Below, in pieces: positions 1 to 7,962 of a stretch of 64,000 nt of DNA (positions are counted from its first letter, which is position 1; each line of letters opens with the position of its first letter). This stretch comes from Faecousia sp. (GTDB lineage Bacteria > Bacillota > Clostridia > Oscillospirales > Oscillospiraceae), in NCBI GenBank assembly GCA_029257335.1, contig JARIBV010000133.1, forward strand, positions 1-64,000, given 5' to 3'. The position numbers and the translations under genes were made by a program. The notes under the pieces are model-generated. The model was not told where the DNA came from. It searched no databases and was given only the letters and a program-made list of their open reading frames with translations.

Positions 1-1
1 C

Positions 2-178
2 CTGACCGGCTATACCGATGCCGAGCAGATCAGCACCTATGCACAGGAGGCCATGGCCTGGGCCGTTGGTGCCAAGATCATGGAGGGCGTGTCTGAGACC
101 ACCCTGGCTCCCGGCCACAACGCCAACCGGGCACAGGTTGCTACCATGCTCATGCGTCTGGCTAATCTCAACAAGTAA
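2..178 (+). CDS. S-layer homology (SLH) domain protein, C-terminal fragment
   Basis: Only the last 58 codons are inside the window; the start lies upstream. The fragment reads as the end of an SLH repeat: it contains AMAWAVGAKIMEG, then an APGHNANRAQVATMLMRLA stretch ending just before the stop. That Ala/Trp helix followed by an N-R-A-Q-x-A-x-M-L-x-R motif is typical of SLH domains, which anchor exported proteins to secondary cell-wall polymers. A strong terminator follows 15 bases after the stop, so this is the last gene of its unit. What the rest of the protein does cannot be seen. Confidence 0.85.
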   Translation: MTGYTDAEQISTYAQEAMAWAVGAKIMEGVSETTLAPGHNANRAQVATMLMRLANLNK

Positions 179-192
179 GTCCTGATACAATG

Positions 193-231
193 GGGCTGCC
201 CACCGTATTGGTGTGGCAGCCCTGTTTTTTT
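193..231 (+). terminator. Intrinsic terminator after the SLH gene
   Basis: GGGCTGCC pairs with GGCAGCCC (193-200 with 215-222) and is followed by TGTTTTTTTAT. It ends transcription of the SLH gene before rsmF. Confidence 0.85.
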
Positions 232-314
232 ATGGAAATCAGGAGAAAAACTGACTCTTTCTTTTTTTGGCATCATCTAGTACAATAAGGGAAATTGAAA
301 CTTGAGGTGATAAA

Positions 315-1616
315 ATGCTCCCACAGGCATTTTTACAGCGAGTCCGGCAGCAGCTGGGCCCGGAATATGAAGAATTTCTTGCATCCTATGATCTGCCCCG
401 GGCGGTGGGTCTGCGGCTCAATCCTCTGAAATGGAAGGGACAGACCTTGCCCTTTTCCATGGAGCCTGTCGCCTGGGCAGAGTACGGATTCCGATATGAG
501 CCGGGCCAGCGTCCGGGCCTTCATCCCTGGCATGAAGCCGGGCTTTACTATCTCCAGGAGCCCAGTGCCATGGCACCGGCAGAGCTTCTGGACCCGCAGC
601 CGGGTGAGCGGATTTTGGATTTATGTGCGGCTCCCGGTGGAAAATCCACGCAGATTGCGGGCAAAATGGGGGGAACAGGCTTGCTGGTGTGCAATGAGTA
701 CAGCCCCAAGCGGGCCAAGGTCCTCTCCCAGAACATAGAGCGCATGGGAATTTCCAATGCGGTGGTGCTCAATGAGACCGTAGAGCGGTTGGCGGCGCGG
801 TTTCCCGGCTGGTTTGACCGAATCATGGTGGATGCTCCTTGTTCCGGGGAGGGGATGTTCCGCAAAGAGGCGGCGGCCCTGGAGGACTGGAGCCCCGAAA
901 ATGTGGAGCTGTGCGCCCGGCGGCAGGCGGGGATTCTGGATGCCGCCGCCAGGATGCTGGCCCCCGGCGGCAGGATGGTCTATTCCACCTGCACCTTCGC
1001 TCCGGAAGAGGACGAGCTGACAGTGGCCGCATTTTTGGGCCGGAACCCGGAATTTTCCATTGCCCAAGTGGCGGCCCCCTGGTTTGCACCGGGCAGCAAG
1101 GAGGCCCCCGGCACCTTCCGCCTCTGGCCTCACAAGCTGAGAGGGGAAGGCCACTATGCTGCCGTTCTGGTGAAAAATCAGGGACATGAGGAAGAACCTG
1201 CCCTGTGTAAGGGGGAGAAACTGCCCCGGCAACTTACGGACTTTATGAAGGAACTGGGGCTGAAGCTCCCGGAGGGAAAAGCCGTGGCCTTCGGAGATAC
1301 CTGGTACTGGGCACCGGTCCAATGTCCCGAGCTCAAGGGCCTGAAGGTCCTAAGACCCGGTCTGGAGCTGGGACAGTGCAGGGCAAACCGCTTCCAGCCT
1401 GCTCATGCCCTGGCACTGTGGTCCGGGGTGACAGGACCTGTGCAGGAGCTGACTTTGGATGAGGCCTATTTGTACCAAGCAGGGGAGACCCTGCCGGCAA
1501 GCCAGCGGGGCTGGCTCCTTGCATGCCTGGGTGGGGTGCCTCTGGGCTGGGCAAAGGGAGCCGACGGGATGCTGAAAAACCACTATCCCAAGGGCTTGCG
1601 GCGACGGAATGGATAA
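315..1616 (+). CDS. rsmF: rRNA (cytosine-C5)-methyltransferase, RsmF/NOL1-NOP2-Sun family
   Basis: A 433-aa S-adenosylmethionine-dependent m5C methyltransferase, expected to modify 16S rRNA in the cytoplasm. The SAM-binding loop DLCAAPGGKSTQ is near residue 100. The two family cysteines are both present: motif IV in DAPCSGEGMF (about C176) and the motif VI nucleophile in YSTCTFAPEE (about C226). The C-terminal 130 residues end in NHYPKGLRR, as in the PUA-like tail of RsmF proteins. Length matches the Firmicutes RsmF type. The ATG at 315 is preceded by GAGGTGAT at a good distance. It stands between two terminators or promoters and appears monocistronic. The exact target nucleotide cannot be read from sequence. 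Confidence 0.93.
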   Translation: MLPQAFLQRVRQQLGPEYEEFLASYDLPRAVGLRLNPLKWKGQTLPFSMEPVAWAEYGFRYEPGQRPGLHPWHEAGLYYLQEPSAMAPAELLDPQPGERILDLCAAPGGKSTQIAGKMGGTGLLVCNEYSPKRAKVLSQNIERMGISNAVVLNETVERLAARFPGWFDRIMVDAPCSGEGMFRKEAAALEDWSPENVELCARRQAGILDAAARMLAPGGRMVYSTCTFAPEEDELTVAAFLGRNPEFSIAQVAAPWFAPGSKEAPGTFRLWPHKLRGEGHYAAVLVKNQGHEEEPALCKGEKLPRQLTDFMKELGLKLPEGKAVAFGDTWYWAPVQCPELKGLKVLRPGLELGQCRANRFQPAHALALWSGVTGPVQELTLDEAYLYQAGETLPASQRGWLLACLGGVPLGWAKGADGMLKNHYPKGLRRRNG

Positions 1617-1652
1617 AATCTGAGGGAAACCTTGGGAATCCAAACTTATTTC

Positions 1653-1681
1653 TTTACAATTATCCCAATTTATGTTATAAT
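1653..1681 (+). promoter_or_regulatory. Sigma-A type promoter for murA
   Basis: TTTACA (1653-1658), a 17-base spacer, then a consensus TATAAT (1676-1681), 59 bases ahead of the murA start. Confidence 0.8.
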
Positions 1682-1740
1682 AATGATTGGCCCTTTGCGT
1701 ACTCAGTAAGGAGGCACGATTCATAGGAGAGGTAAACTCC

Positions 1741-3006
1741 ATGACTAAGTATCAAATTGAAGGTGGCCATCGCTTAGAAGGCACCGTTACCATCAGCGGC
1801 GCGAAGAATGCCGCTGTGGCGATTATCCCTGCGGCCCTTCTGGTGAAGGGTGTTTGTAAAATTGAAAATGTACCGGACATCTCCGATGTCCAGATTCTCC
1901 TGCAGATCCTGGAGCAGATGGGTGCATCTGTCCGGCATCTGTCCAGCAATACGGTGGAAATCGACTGCTCTCAGGTGGATTATGTGGAGCCCAATCCCGA
2001 TCTGGTGCGGCGCATCCGTGCGTCTTACTACCTCATCGGTGCGCTCTTGGGCCGTTTCGGCCGGGCCAAGGTGGCAATGCCCGGCGGCTGTAACTTTGCC
2101 CCCCGTCCCATTGACCAGCATGTGAAGGGGTTTGAGGCCCTGGGGGCGGATGTGGAGGAAAACAGCGAATATGTCATTGCGCAGGCCCAGGGGGATGCCC
2201 TGCAGGCCGGCCGTGTCAATCTGGATGTGGTGTCGGTTGGTGCTACCATCAACATCATCATTGCCGCTGTTCTGGCCCCCGGTCAGACCATCATCGAAAA
2301 TGCCGCAAAAGAGCCCCATATCGTGGACCTGGCCAATTTCCTCAACACCATGGGTGCCAGAATCTCCGGCGCCGGTACGGATGTTATCAAGATCAAGGGC
2401 GTCAAGTCTCTGCGGGGTGGCTTCTATTCCATCATTCCGGACCAGATCGAGGCCGGCACCTACATGGCTGCGGTTGCGGCCGTGGGCGGCAATGTGTTGG
2501 TTAAGAATGTGATCCCCAAGCATATGGACTGCATTTCCGCCAAGCTCCGGGAGATGGGAGCAAAGGTGACGGAATACGACGATTCCATTCGGGTGGAAAA
2601 GGTGCGTCGTCTGCGCCGTGCTACGGTGAAGACCCTGCCTTATCCCGGCTTCCCCACAGACATGCAGGGCCAGATTGGCGTGTGCATGACCCTGGCGGAG
2701 GGAACCAGCCGCATCACGGAGAGCATCTATGAGACCCGGTTCTTTGCCTACTGCCAGGAGTTCCGTGCCATGGGCGCTATCATGGAGGTCAACGGAAAGA
2801 CTGCGGCGATTACAGGCGTAGAATCCTTGCATGGTGCCACCGTGCAGGCTCACGACCTGCGGGCCGGTGCGGCTCTGGTGATTGCCGGTCTGGCGGCACA
2901 GGGAGAGACTTTTGTGGAGAATATCCATTACATTGAGCGTGGATACGAAAACCTCATCGGAAAACTTACAGCCCTGGGTGCACAGATCAGGCGTGTAGAA
3001 GATTAA
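1741..3006 (+). CDS. murA: UDP-N-acetylglucosamine 1-carboxyvinyltransferase
   Basis: The enzyme transfers enolpyruvate from PEP to UDP-GlcNAc, the first committed step of peptidoglycan synthesis. The 421-aa protein begins MTKYQIEGGHRLEGTVTISGAKNA, with the GAKNA motif typical of the family. The catalytic cysteine (the fosfomycin target) is present in PGGCNFAPRPID at about C117. The ORF track opens at 1687, but the ATG at 1741 is preferred: AGGAGAGG lies just upstream and the alignment to known MurA N-termini starts there. It has its own promoter and terminator, so it is probably a single-gene unit. Only one murA copy is visible in the window; many Firmicutes carry two. Confidence 0.97.
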   Translation: MTKYQIEGGHRLEGTVTISGAKNAAVAIIPAALLVKGVCKIENVPDISDVQILLQILEQMGASVRHLSSNTVEIDCSQVDYVEPNPDLVRRIRASYYLIGALLGRFGRAKVAMPGGCNFAPRPIDQHVKGFEALGADVEENSEYVIAQAQGDALQAGRVNLDVVSVGATINIIIAAVLAPGQTIIENAAKEPHIVDLANFLNTMGARISGAGTDVIKIKGVKSLRGGFYSIIPDQIEAGTYMAAVAAVGGNVLVKNVIPKHMDCISAKLREMGAKVTEYDDSIRVEKVRRLRRATVKTLPYPGFPTDMQGQIGVCMTLAEGTSRITESIYETRFFAYCQEFRAMGAIMEVNGKTAAITGVESLHGATVQAHDLRAGAALVIAGLAAQGETFVENIHYIERGYENLIGKLTALGAQIRRVED

Positions 3007-3050
3007 AAAATTCCTGTCCCGGCACTACGGCCCGGAGACAGGAATTTTTT
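3007..3050 (+). terminator. Intrinsic terminator after murA
   Basis: ATTCCTGTC pairs with GACAGGAAT and a run of six T follows, immediately after the murA stop. Confidence 0.88.
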
Positions 3051-3459
3051 ATATATCATGTCTATGCGTTCCTGCTTGAATGTGCTATACTTGGTGACAT
3101 CATTGAACTTAGCGGAGAGTGAATTTATAAAAAAAGTAAACAGTTTGCAGCGGCAGTGTCAAAAAAGAGAAATCCTCATATATACAGGGGGTGAAGACCA
3201 GCGTGCTGCGGATTTTACCGGAAATGTGCTGTATTCGTGTGAGAATGGACACCGGAAGAAGTTGTGAAGATTCCGCTCTGAGTTTTACAAAATAGCAAGG
3301 ATATAAATGCCGGAGCGTAAGCAACTTCAATGCGATCCGGCTTTTTATGACGGTTCGGCACCGTTGTCCATACTGCGAAAAAAGGGGGGAGGTTCGGAAA
3401 CCGCCATCCCCTGTGGAAAAACTCTGCTCAAGTGGGTGGGCAGAGGGAAAGGAGGGAGT
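3051..3459 (+). other. Intergenic region with possible leader terminator
   Basis: About 400 bases without a convincing gene; the 69-codon ORF at 3058 has no ribosome site. TGCTATACT at 3083-3091 resembles an extended -10 box. At 3309-3341 GCCGGA pairs with TCCGGC and is followed by TTTTTAT, a terminator-like hairpin inside what would be the leader of the gene at 3460. No known riboswitch core was recognised. Confidence 0.35.
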
Positions 3460-3996
3460 ATGAAGAAAAAGAAAAACCTTGTAATCATTATGCTGCTTTT
3501 GCTTGTGACCCTGGTGCTTTCGTTGGTGGCCTTCTCCCATCGGCCCCATCGGGGGGACACGGTGGAAAGCCGCCAGATCCTGCTGGACCGGCAGACGGGA
3601 AACGGCATAGGATGCCACTGGACCATTGTCACGGAACGGGAGGTGGAGGGATATCTGATCTGCGGGGCCTACAGCACGGACCATCAGGCGGCCATTGCGA
3701 TTTTTAAGACCACCGGAAAAAACACCTATGAGGTCATGGCCTTTGCCAGCCATGATCAAAACGAGGTCATGGTGGAGACTGCGGTCATGGACGGCCGTGT
3801 TTATGATCTCGTTTGGTTCTGCGGAGCGCAGACCACACACGCAGAAATTACCTGCACCATAGACGGTCAGGAGCAGAGCCCCGCTGTGTATGACACAAGC
3901 GAAATGGAACTGATCTGCCGGGAAGCTCCGGCGAAGGAATACGCCATCCGGGCGGTCTATTTTGATGAGGCTGGAACCCGGTACGAGTCCCGCTGA
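3460..3996 (+). CDS. Membrane-anchored protein of unknown function
   Basis: A 178-aa protein not recognised as any named family. A short basic N-terminus (MKKKK) is followed by one strongly hydrophobic segment (about residues 7-25), so it is either a single-pass membrane protein or has an uncleaved signal anchor with the rest outside. The remainder is beta-rich with no visible catalytic motif. The ATG at 3460 follows AAAGGAGGGAG; the ORF track's earlier start at 3307 runs through a hairpin and is rejected. It is followed after 62 bases by another small anchored protein, and the two are probably co-transcribed. Confidence 0.75.
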   Translation: MKKKKNLVIIMLLLLVTLVLSLVAFSHRPHRGDTVESRQILLDRQTGNGIGCHWTIVTEREVEGYLICGAYSTDHQAAIAIFKTTGKNTYEVMAFASHDQNEVMVETAVMDGRVYDLVWFCGAQTTHAEITCTIDGQEQSPAVYDTSEMELICREAPAKEYAIRAVYFDEAGTRYESR

Positions 3997-4058
3997 AACA
4001 GGAGGCCCGGCGCAATGGCTGCGCCGGACCTCAGTCAACAGGCAGGAGATGAAACGCC

Positions 4059-4544
4059 ATGAAAAAGAAGATAAAAGTGATTGGAGCCGGGATTGTATGT
4101 CTTGCTGCTCTTTGCTGGCTTATCTGGCGGTTTATGCCGGTTTGCGTTCTTCAAAAACTGGACCCCAAAGAGGTGGCCGCGATTGAAGTTCTGAATCGAT
4201 CCAACGGGAATGCCTTCAAAATCACGGACCCGGGGGAGATTACCTTCCTTGTCGGCGGCATCCAGCAGATCACATTCCGGGAAAAAACCATTGCCGGCAA
4301 TGTTCCGCACTGGTATGTTCTGAATTTTTTGGATGAAAACGGCCGGTCGCTACGCTCCTTGTTCCTGCAAAACCATCATAACATTCGAGTGGAGCTTACC
4401 GAGAATCGGGCAATATTTCTCGCCTGCGAGGAAGGTTTGGAGAAAATTGCCGATGAGTTGGAGCGCCTGGAAGCGGCCCGGTTTCCTGACAGCAACCGGG
4501 ACCCGGACTTTTCGGGAAGCGGAATGAGGCACAAAAGGAAATAG
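4059..4544 (+). CDS. Membrane-anchored protein of unknown function
   Basis: A 161-aa protein with a basic start (MKKKIK) and one membrane segment (about residues 7-26), then a soluble domain predicted to lie outside the membrane. No family was recognised. Its design matches the preceding gene, and the 62-base gap holds a GC-rich hairpin without a T-run (CCGGCGCA / TGCGCCGG, 4007-4027), consistent with one transcript. GCAGGAGATGAAACGCC lies upstream of the ATG. A terminator follows directly. Confidence 0.72.
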   Translation: MKKKIKVIGAGIVCLAALCWLIWRFMPVCVLQKLDPKEVAAIEVLNRSNGNAFKITDPGEITFLVGGIQQITFREKTIAGNVPHWYVLNFLDENGRSLRSLFLQNHHNIRVELTENRAIFLACEEGLEKIADELERLEAARFPDSNRDPDFSGSGMRHKRK

Positions 4545-4579
4545 AAAAATCAGGCCGTTCCCATTGGGAACGGCCTGAT
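4541..4579. terminator. Bidirectional terminator between the unknown gene and rplL
   Basis: A perfect hairpin, ATCAGGCCGTTCC / GGAACGGCCTGAT with loop CATT (4549-4579). Read on the minus strand it is followed by TTTTTCTATTT, ending the rplJ-rplL transcript. On the plus strand a T-tract is lacking, but the stem may still halt the opposing unit. Confidence 0.8.
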
Positions 4580-4610
4580 CGATCGGTGAAAAAAAGTGTA
4601 AGAGGGTCTC

Positions 4611-4985
4611 TTACTTGATCTCGGCGGTAGCGCCCGCAGCCTTGAGCTCCTCGACCATCTTCTCGGCATCTTCCTTGGAGATGGCTTCCTTCAGGGTCTT
4701 GGGGCAGTTGTCAACGATTTCCTTAGCTTCCTTCAGGCCCAGGCCGGTAGCAGCACGGACAACCTTGATAACAGCGATCTTGTTAGCGCCGACATCCTTC
4801 AGGACGACATCGAACTCGGTCTTCTCCTCAACCTCAGCAGCAGCAGCGGTAGCGGGACCGGCAACAGCAGCGGCAGCGGCAGAAACGCCGAAAACTTCCT
4901 CCAGAGTGTGAACCAGCTCGGACAGCTCCAGAACGGTCAGACCCTTGACTTCCTCAACGAGAGCAGTGATCTTTTCACTAGCCAT
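4611..4985 (-). CDS. rplL: 50S ribosomal protein L7/L12
   Basis: A 124-aa acidic stalk protein. An N-terminal dimerisation helix ([16 protein letters not shown]) is followed by an Ala-rich hinge (about residues 35-50) and the C-terminal factor-binding domain with [22 protein letters not shown] and [12 protein letters not shown]. It recruits translation GTPases to the ribosome. It lies 50 bases downstream of rplJ and shares its promoter and leader. Ribosome site TAGGAGGAAATT precedes the ATG. Confidence 0.98.
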   Translation of the reverse strand: MASEKITALVEEVKGLTVLELSELVHTLEEVFGVSAAAAAVAGPATAAAAEVEEKTEFDVVLKDVGANKIAVIKVVRAATGLGLKEAKEIVDNCPKTLKEAISKEDAEKMVEELKAAGATAEIK

Positions 4986-5035
4986 TGTAATTTCCTCCTA
5001 AAATACGTTCAAATTAAAAATAAATAAGTGGATGA

Positions 5036-5560
5036 TTAGGCCTCTGCAGCTTCTGCAGCGGGGCCTTCCTTCTGAGCACGGACCTGATCCAGGACAAATG
5101 CCAGGCTGGAGATAGGAGCCAGGAAGGTACCCAGAACCTGAGCGACCAGAGCGCTCTTGTTGGGCAGCTCGCCGAAGCCGTTCAGCTGCTCAGCAGTCAG
5201 GACAGCGCCTTCAACCAGGCCGCCCTTGATGGTCAGGGTGTTCTTGTTCTTCTTGGCGAACTCGCAGATAATACGAGCGGGTGCGATAGGATCGCCGGTG
5301 GTGCAAGCCATGGCAGTGGTGCCATTGAGAAGCTCGTCAAACTGGTTGTAGCCGGCCTTGTTGGCGGCGAAACGAGTCAGAGTGTTCTTCACAACAGAGT
5401 ACTCCACGGAAGCGTCCCGGAACTGCTTACGCAGATCGGTATCCTGAGCAACGTTGATGCCCTTGTAGTCTACGAAGACCACAGAAGTAGCGCCGGAGAT
5501 CTTACCGGTCAGCTCCTCAACGATTGCCTTTTTGCTCTCAAGAACCTTTGCGTTGGGCAT
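5036..5560 (-). CDS. rplJ: 50S ribosomal protein L10
   Basis: A 174-aa L10 that anchors the L7/L12 stalk to 23S rRNA. It begins MPNAKVLESKKAIVEELTGK, and FVDYKGI is the usual N-terminal motif. The ATG at 5560 follows GGAGGTGACACTTTC. The ORF track extends to 5743 only because the leader happens to be open; that extension covers the L10 leader RNA and the promoter, so it is not translated. It forms an operon with rplL, the normal bacterial arrangement, here without rplK-rplA directly upstream. Confidence 0.97.
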   Translation of the reverse strand: MPNAKVLESKKAIVEELTGKISGATSVVFVDYKGINVAQDTDLRKQFRDASVEYSVVKNTLTRFAANKAGYNQFDELLNGTTAMACTTGDPIAPARIICEFAKKNKNTLTIKGGLVEGAVLTAEQLNGFGELPNKSALVAQVLGTFLAPISSLAFVLDQVRAQKEGPAAEAAEA

Positions 5561-5574
5561 GAAAGTGTCACCTC

Positions 5575-5700
5575 CGATAAAAATAAATGCCTCATGCCAA
5601 AAGACATGAGGACACAGAAAATGTATAACAAGTTCTGCAAACCTCGGCAGGATGGAAAAACCATTATGGCAAATGCCTCCTGCTGTCTCTGGCAGCCCTC
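5575..5700 (-). promoter_or_regulatory. Ribosomal protein L10 leader RNA with attenuator hairpin
   Basis: Read on the minus strand, the leader has AGACAGCAGG and, after a short stem, CCTGCCGAGG, the conserved core of Firmicutes L10 leaders. Nearer rplJ, CCTCATG pairs with CATGAGG (5590-5596 and 5605-5611) and CATTTATTTTTAT follows, a Rho-independent attenuator. In the known mechanism L10(L12)4 binds the leader and promotes termination. The core and the terminator are visible; the binding is inferred. Confidence 0.85.
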
Positions 5701-5702
5701 TT

Positions 5703-5730
5703 ATTATACCAAAGCTTCGCCAAAAGTCAA
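5703..5730 (-). promoter_or_regulatory. Promoter for rplJ-rplL
   Basis: On the minus strand TTGACT, 16 bases, TATAAT. It lies just ahead of the L10 leader. Confidence 0.85.
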
Positions 5731-5754
5731 GCACTTTTTTCACAATTTTTAAAG

Positions 5755-5780
5755 GGGGCTGTGGAAAACTCCACAGCCCC
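5755..5780 (-). terminator. Hairpin terminator after glgB
   Basis: GGGGCTGTGGA / TCCACAGCCCC with an AAAC loop, 17 bases after the glgB stop. On the minus strand it is followed by CTTTAAAAATTG, a weak T-tract, so termination may be incomplete and read toward rplJ. Confidence 0.65.
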
Positions 5781-5797
5781 TGAGAACACCGATAAAA

Positions 5798-7786
5798 TTA
5801 TGTTCCCCACTGTTCCATTCCAACAGGGGCCAGCACCATGGCGCTTCGGCTGGGAAGATACAGCCGCAGCACATGGCCCGGGGTGGGGTAGGGCACATGA
5901 CCGGTGCGGCCCTGACCGCCGAAGGGCAGGTCATCGGTAGACAGCTGCACCTCATAATCCACTCCATGAGGAACATGGATGGGATAATCCACAAAGGATT
6001 TTGTGGGATGGAAGTTGAACACAAACAGAAGGTTGTTTCTGGTGAAGGCCAGCACATGGTCGGCATTGTGCACCATGACCAGGTCGGCCATGGACTGGTC
6101 AAAGATCCGGTATTTTTTGGAAAGGCGCAGCATCTGCCGGTCAAAGGCCCCCAGTTCTTCATATTTGAGGAAGTGATTGTCCAGCAGGCTCCACTGGCGG
6201 CGGCAGTACTGGAAGCTCCAGCCGTTGCCCTCTCTGGGAAAATCGATCCACTCCGGGTGTCCGAATTCATTGCCCATGAAGTTGAGATAGCCTTCTCCGC
6301 CTCCGGCCAGGGTCAGAAGGCGGATCATCTTGTGCAGGGCCGTGGCCCGGTCGATCACCATGGTGTGACAGGATTTGTTCATGTCGGTATACATGGCCGC
6401 ATCTGCCAGCCGGAAAATCATGGTTTTGTCACCCACCAGGGCCTGGTCGTGGCTTTCTACATAGGCGATGGTCTTTTCTCCGGGGCGGCGCAGGCACATG
6501 GAGCTCCAGATCTGCTCCAGGTTCCATTCCTCGTCGGACTGCTCCTTCACCAGACGAATCCACATGTCGGGAAGCCCCATGCCCAGACGGTAGTCAAAGC
6601 CGATGCCGCCGTCTGCAATGGGCAGGCACATGCCGGGCATACCGGACATGTCCTCTGCAATGGTGACGGCTCTGGGATTCACCTGCCGGATCAGTTCATT
6701 GGCCAGCTGAAGGTAGGTGACGGCCTCGGTGTCGGTGTTGAGGGAAAAATATTTCCGGTCAGAGTCAAAGCTGGTGCCCAGGCCGTGGTCGTGATAGAGC
6801 ATGGAGGTGACCCCGTCGAAGCGGAAGCCGTCAAAGTGGTATTCCGTCATCCAGAATTTCAGGTTGGACAGCAGGAAGTGAAGGACTTCATTTCGGTCGT
6901 AATTAAAGCATTTGGTGCCCCAGGCCGGATGCTCGCCTCTGCCGCCGGTGTGGAAAAACTGCTCCGTGGTGCCGTCAAAGAGGTGGATGCCCTCGGCGGT
7001 GTTCTTGACGGCGTGGGAATGGACCACATCCAGCAGCACCCGGATCCCCATGCCGTGGGCCTTGTTCACCAGATATTTGAGATCCTCCGGACAGCCGAAC
7101 CAGCTGGAGGCCGCAAAGAAATTGGAGACCTGATAGCCGAAGGAGCCATAATAGGGGTGCTCCATAATGGCCATGAGCTGAATGGTGTTGTAGCCTGCGT
7201 CCAGGATCCTGGGCAGGGTCAGGTCCGCAAACTCCCGATAGGTGCCGATTTTGGGCGCCTCCTGGGCCATGCCCACATGGGCCTCATAGATATAGAGGGT
7301 GTCCCCGGGGACAAAGTCCTGGTCTGTCCAGGGAAACGGTTCGGTGCCCCAGACCTCGCAGCAGAACTGATGGGTCTGCGGGTCCTGCACCACCCGGCGG
7401 GCGTACAGGGGAATGTGCTCGGTGCAGCCCCCCTGATGCTGCACCAGGGTTTTGACCCGACTTCCTTCCTCCAGGGCATCCAAAGGCAGCTGAATCTGCC
7501 AGACACCGGCTGCCCTGTCGATGCAGGTCAGGGGATGGGATGCCCGGTTCCAGTGGTTAAAGTCTCCCGTAAGGAACAGGGCTTCCGCCTTTGGGGCCCA
7601 CTCCCGGTAGATCCAGCAGTCTTTGGACCGATGAAATCCAAAAAACAGATGGGCGTTGGCAAATTCGCTGAGGCTCTGCCCATCTTTTAAAAGCTGGGCC
7701 TTTTTACGGCTGTAATTGTCCATGCGAAGCTGAATGTCAGCGGAAAAGGGAACCAGCTGGGGATTTAATTCCAAAATACGATACAT
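5798..7786 (-). CDS. glgB: 1,4-alpha-glucan branching enzyme, GH13 (eukaryote-like type)
   Basis: A 662-aa branching enzyme that makes alpha-1,6 branches in glycogen. An N-terminal CBM48-like region (FLTGDFNHWN) precedes the GH13 barrel: VVHSHAVKN, the nucleophile Asp in DGFRFDGVTSM, the acid/base Glu in AEDMSGMPG, and ESHDQALVGDKT. HSHAVKN, FDYRLGMGLPDMWI and GNEFGHPEWIDFPREGN are closer to animal/fungal GBE1 than to E. coli GlgB, which suggests subfamily GH13_8. The ATG at 7786 is chosen because AAGGAGAG precedes it; the ORF track adds 17 unlikely residues. No other glycogen gene is adjacent. Confidence 0.93.
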   Translation of the reverse strand: MYRILELNPQLVPFSADIQLRMDNYSRKKAQLLKDGQSLSEFANAHLFFGFHRSKDCWIYREWAPKAEALFLTGDFNHWNRASHPLTCIDRAAGVWQIQLPLDALEEGSRVKTLVQHQGGCTEHIPLYARRVVQDPQTHQFCCEVWGTEPFPWTDQDFVPGDTLYIYEAHVGMAQEAPKIGTYREFADLTLPRILDAGYNTIQLMAIMEHPYYGSFGYQVSNFFAASSWFGCPEDLKYLVNKAHGMGIRVLLDVVHSHAVKNTAEGIHLFDGTTEQFFHTGGRGEHPAWGTKCFNYDRNEVLHFLLSNLKFWMTEYHFDGFRFDGVTSMLYHDHGLGTSFDSDRKYFSLNTDTEAVTYLQLANELIRQVNPRAVTIAEDMSGMPGMCLPIADGGIGFDYRLGMGLPDMWIRLVKEQSDEEWNLEQIWSSMCLRRPGEKTIAYVESHDQALVGDKTMIFRLADAAMYTDMNKSCHTMVIDRATALHKMIRLLTLAGGGEGYLNFMGNEFGHPEWIDFPREGNGWSFQYCRRQWSLLDNHFLKYEELGAFDRQMLRLSKKYRIFDQSMADLVMVHNADHVLAFTRNNLLFVFNFHPTKSFVDYPIHVPHGVDYEVQLSTDDLPFGGQGRTGHVPYPTPGHVLRLYLPSRSAMVLAPVGMEQWGT

Positions 7787-7854
7787 AAACGGAACTCTCC
7801 TTTCATGAAACGGGTGCCGGCGCAGAGCGTTCTGCAAGAGATAGGTATGATACT

Positions 7855-7883
7855 ACTATAGTGCAGAATGAAATAAAAAGCAA
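7855..7883 (-). promoter_or_regulatory. Promoter for glgB
   Basis: On the minus strand TTGCTT, 17 bases, TATAGT. It overlaps the second terminator of the upstream transporter gene. Confidence 0.55.
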
Positions 7884-7903
7884 ATCCATTTTTCAGGATT
7901 TGC
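7871..7903 (-). terminator. Second terminator after the EamA gene
   Basis: On the minus strand GCAAATCC / GGATTTGC followed by TTTTTATTT. It acts in tandem with the hairpin at 7930-7955. Confidence 0.75.
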
Positions 7904-7920
7904 CTCTTGAAAAGGGGAAT

Positions 7921-7955
7921 AGAAAAATACCCTCCCGGCGAAGGGGCCGGGAGGG
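7921..7955 (-). terminator. First terminator after the EamA gene
   Basis: CCCTCCCGGC / GCCGGGAGGG; on the minus strand TATTTTTCTATT follows. Confidence 0.82.
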
Positions 7956-7962
7956 AAGGGGG

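Noticed and set aside
1774-2928. 384-aa minus-strand ORF
   Set aside because: Complete antisense shadow of murA, with no ribosome site and no protein-like composition.
3058-3267. 69-aa plus-strand ORF after murA
   Set aside because: No ribosome site, no recognisable sequence, begins in the murA terminator tail.
5873-7690. 605-aa plus-strand ORF
   Set aside because: Antisense shadow of glgB; the enzyme's catalytic motifs on the minus strand are unambiguous.
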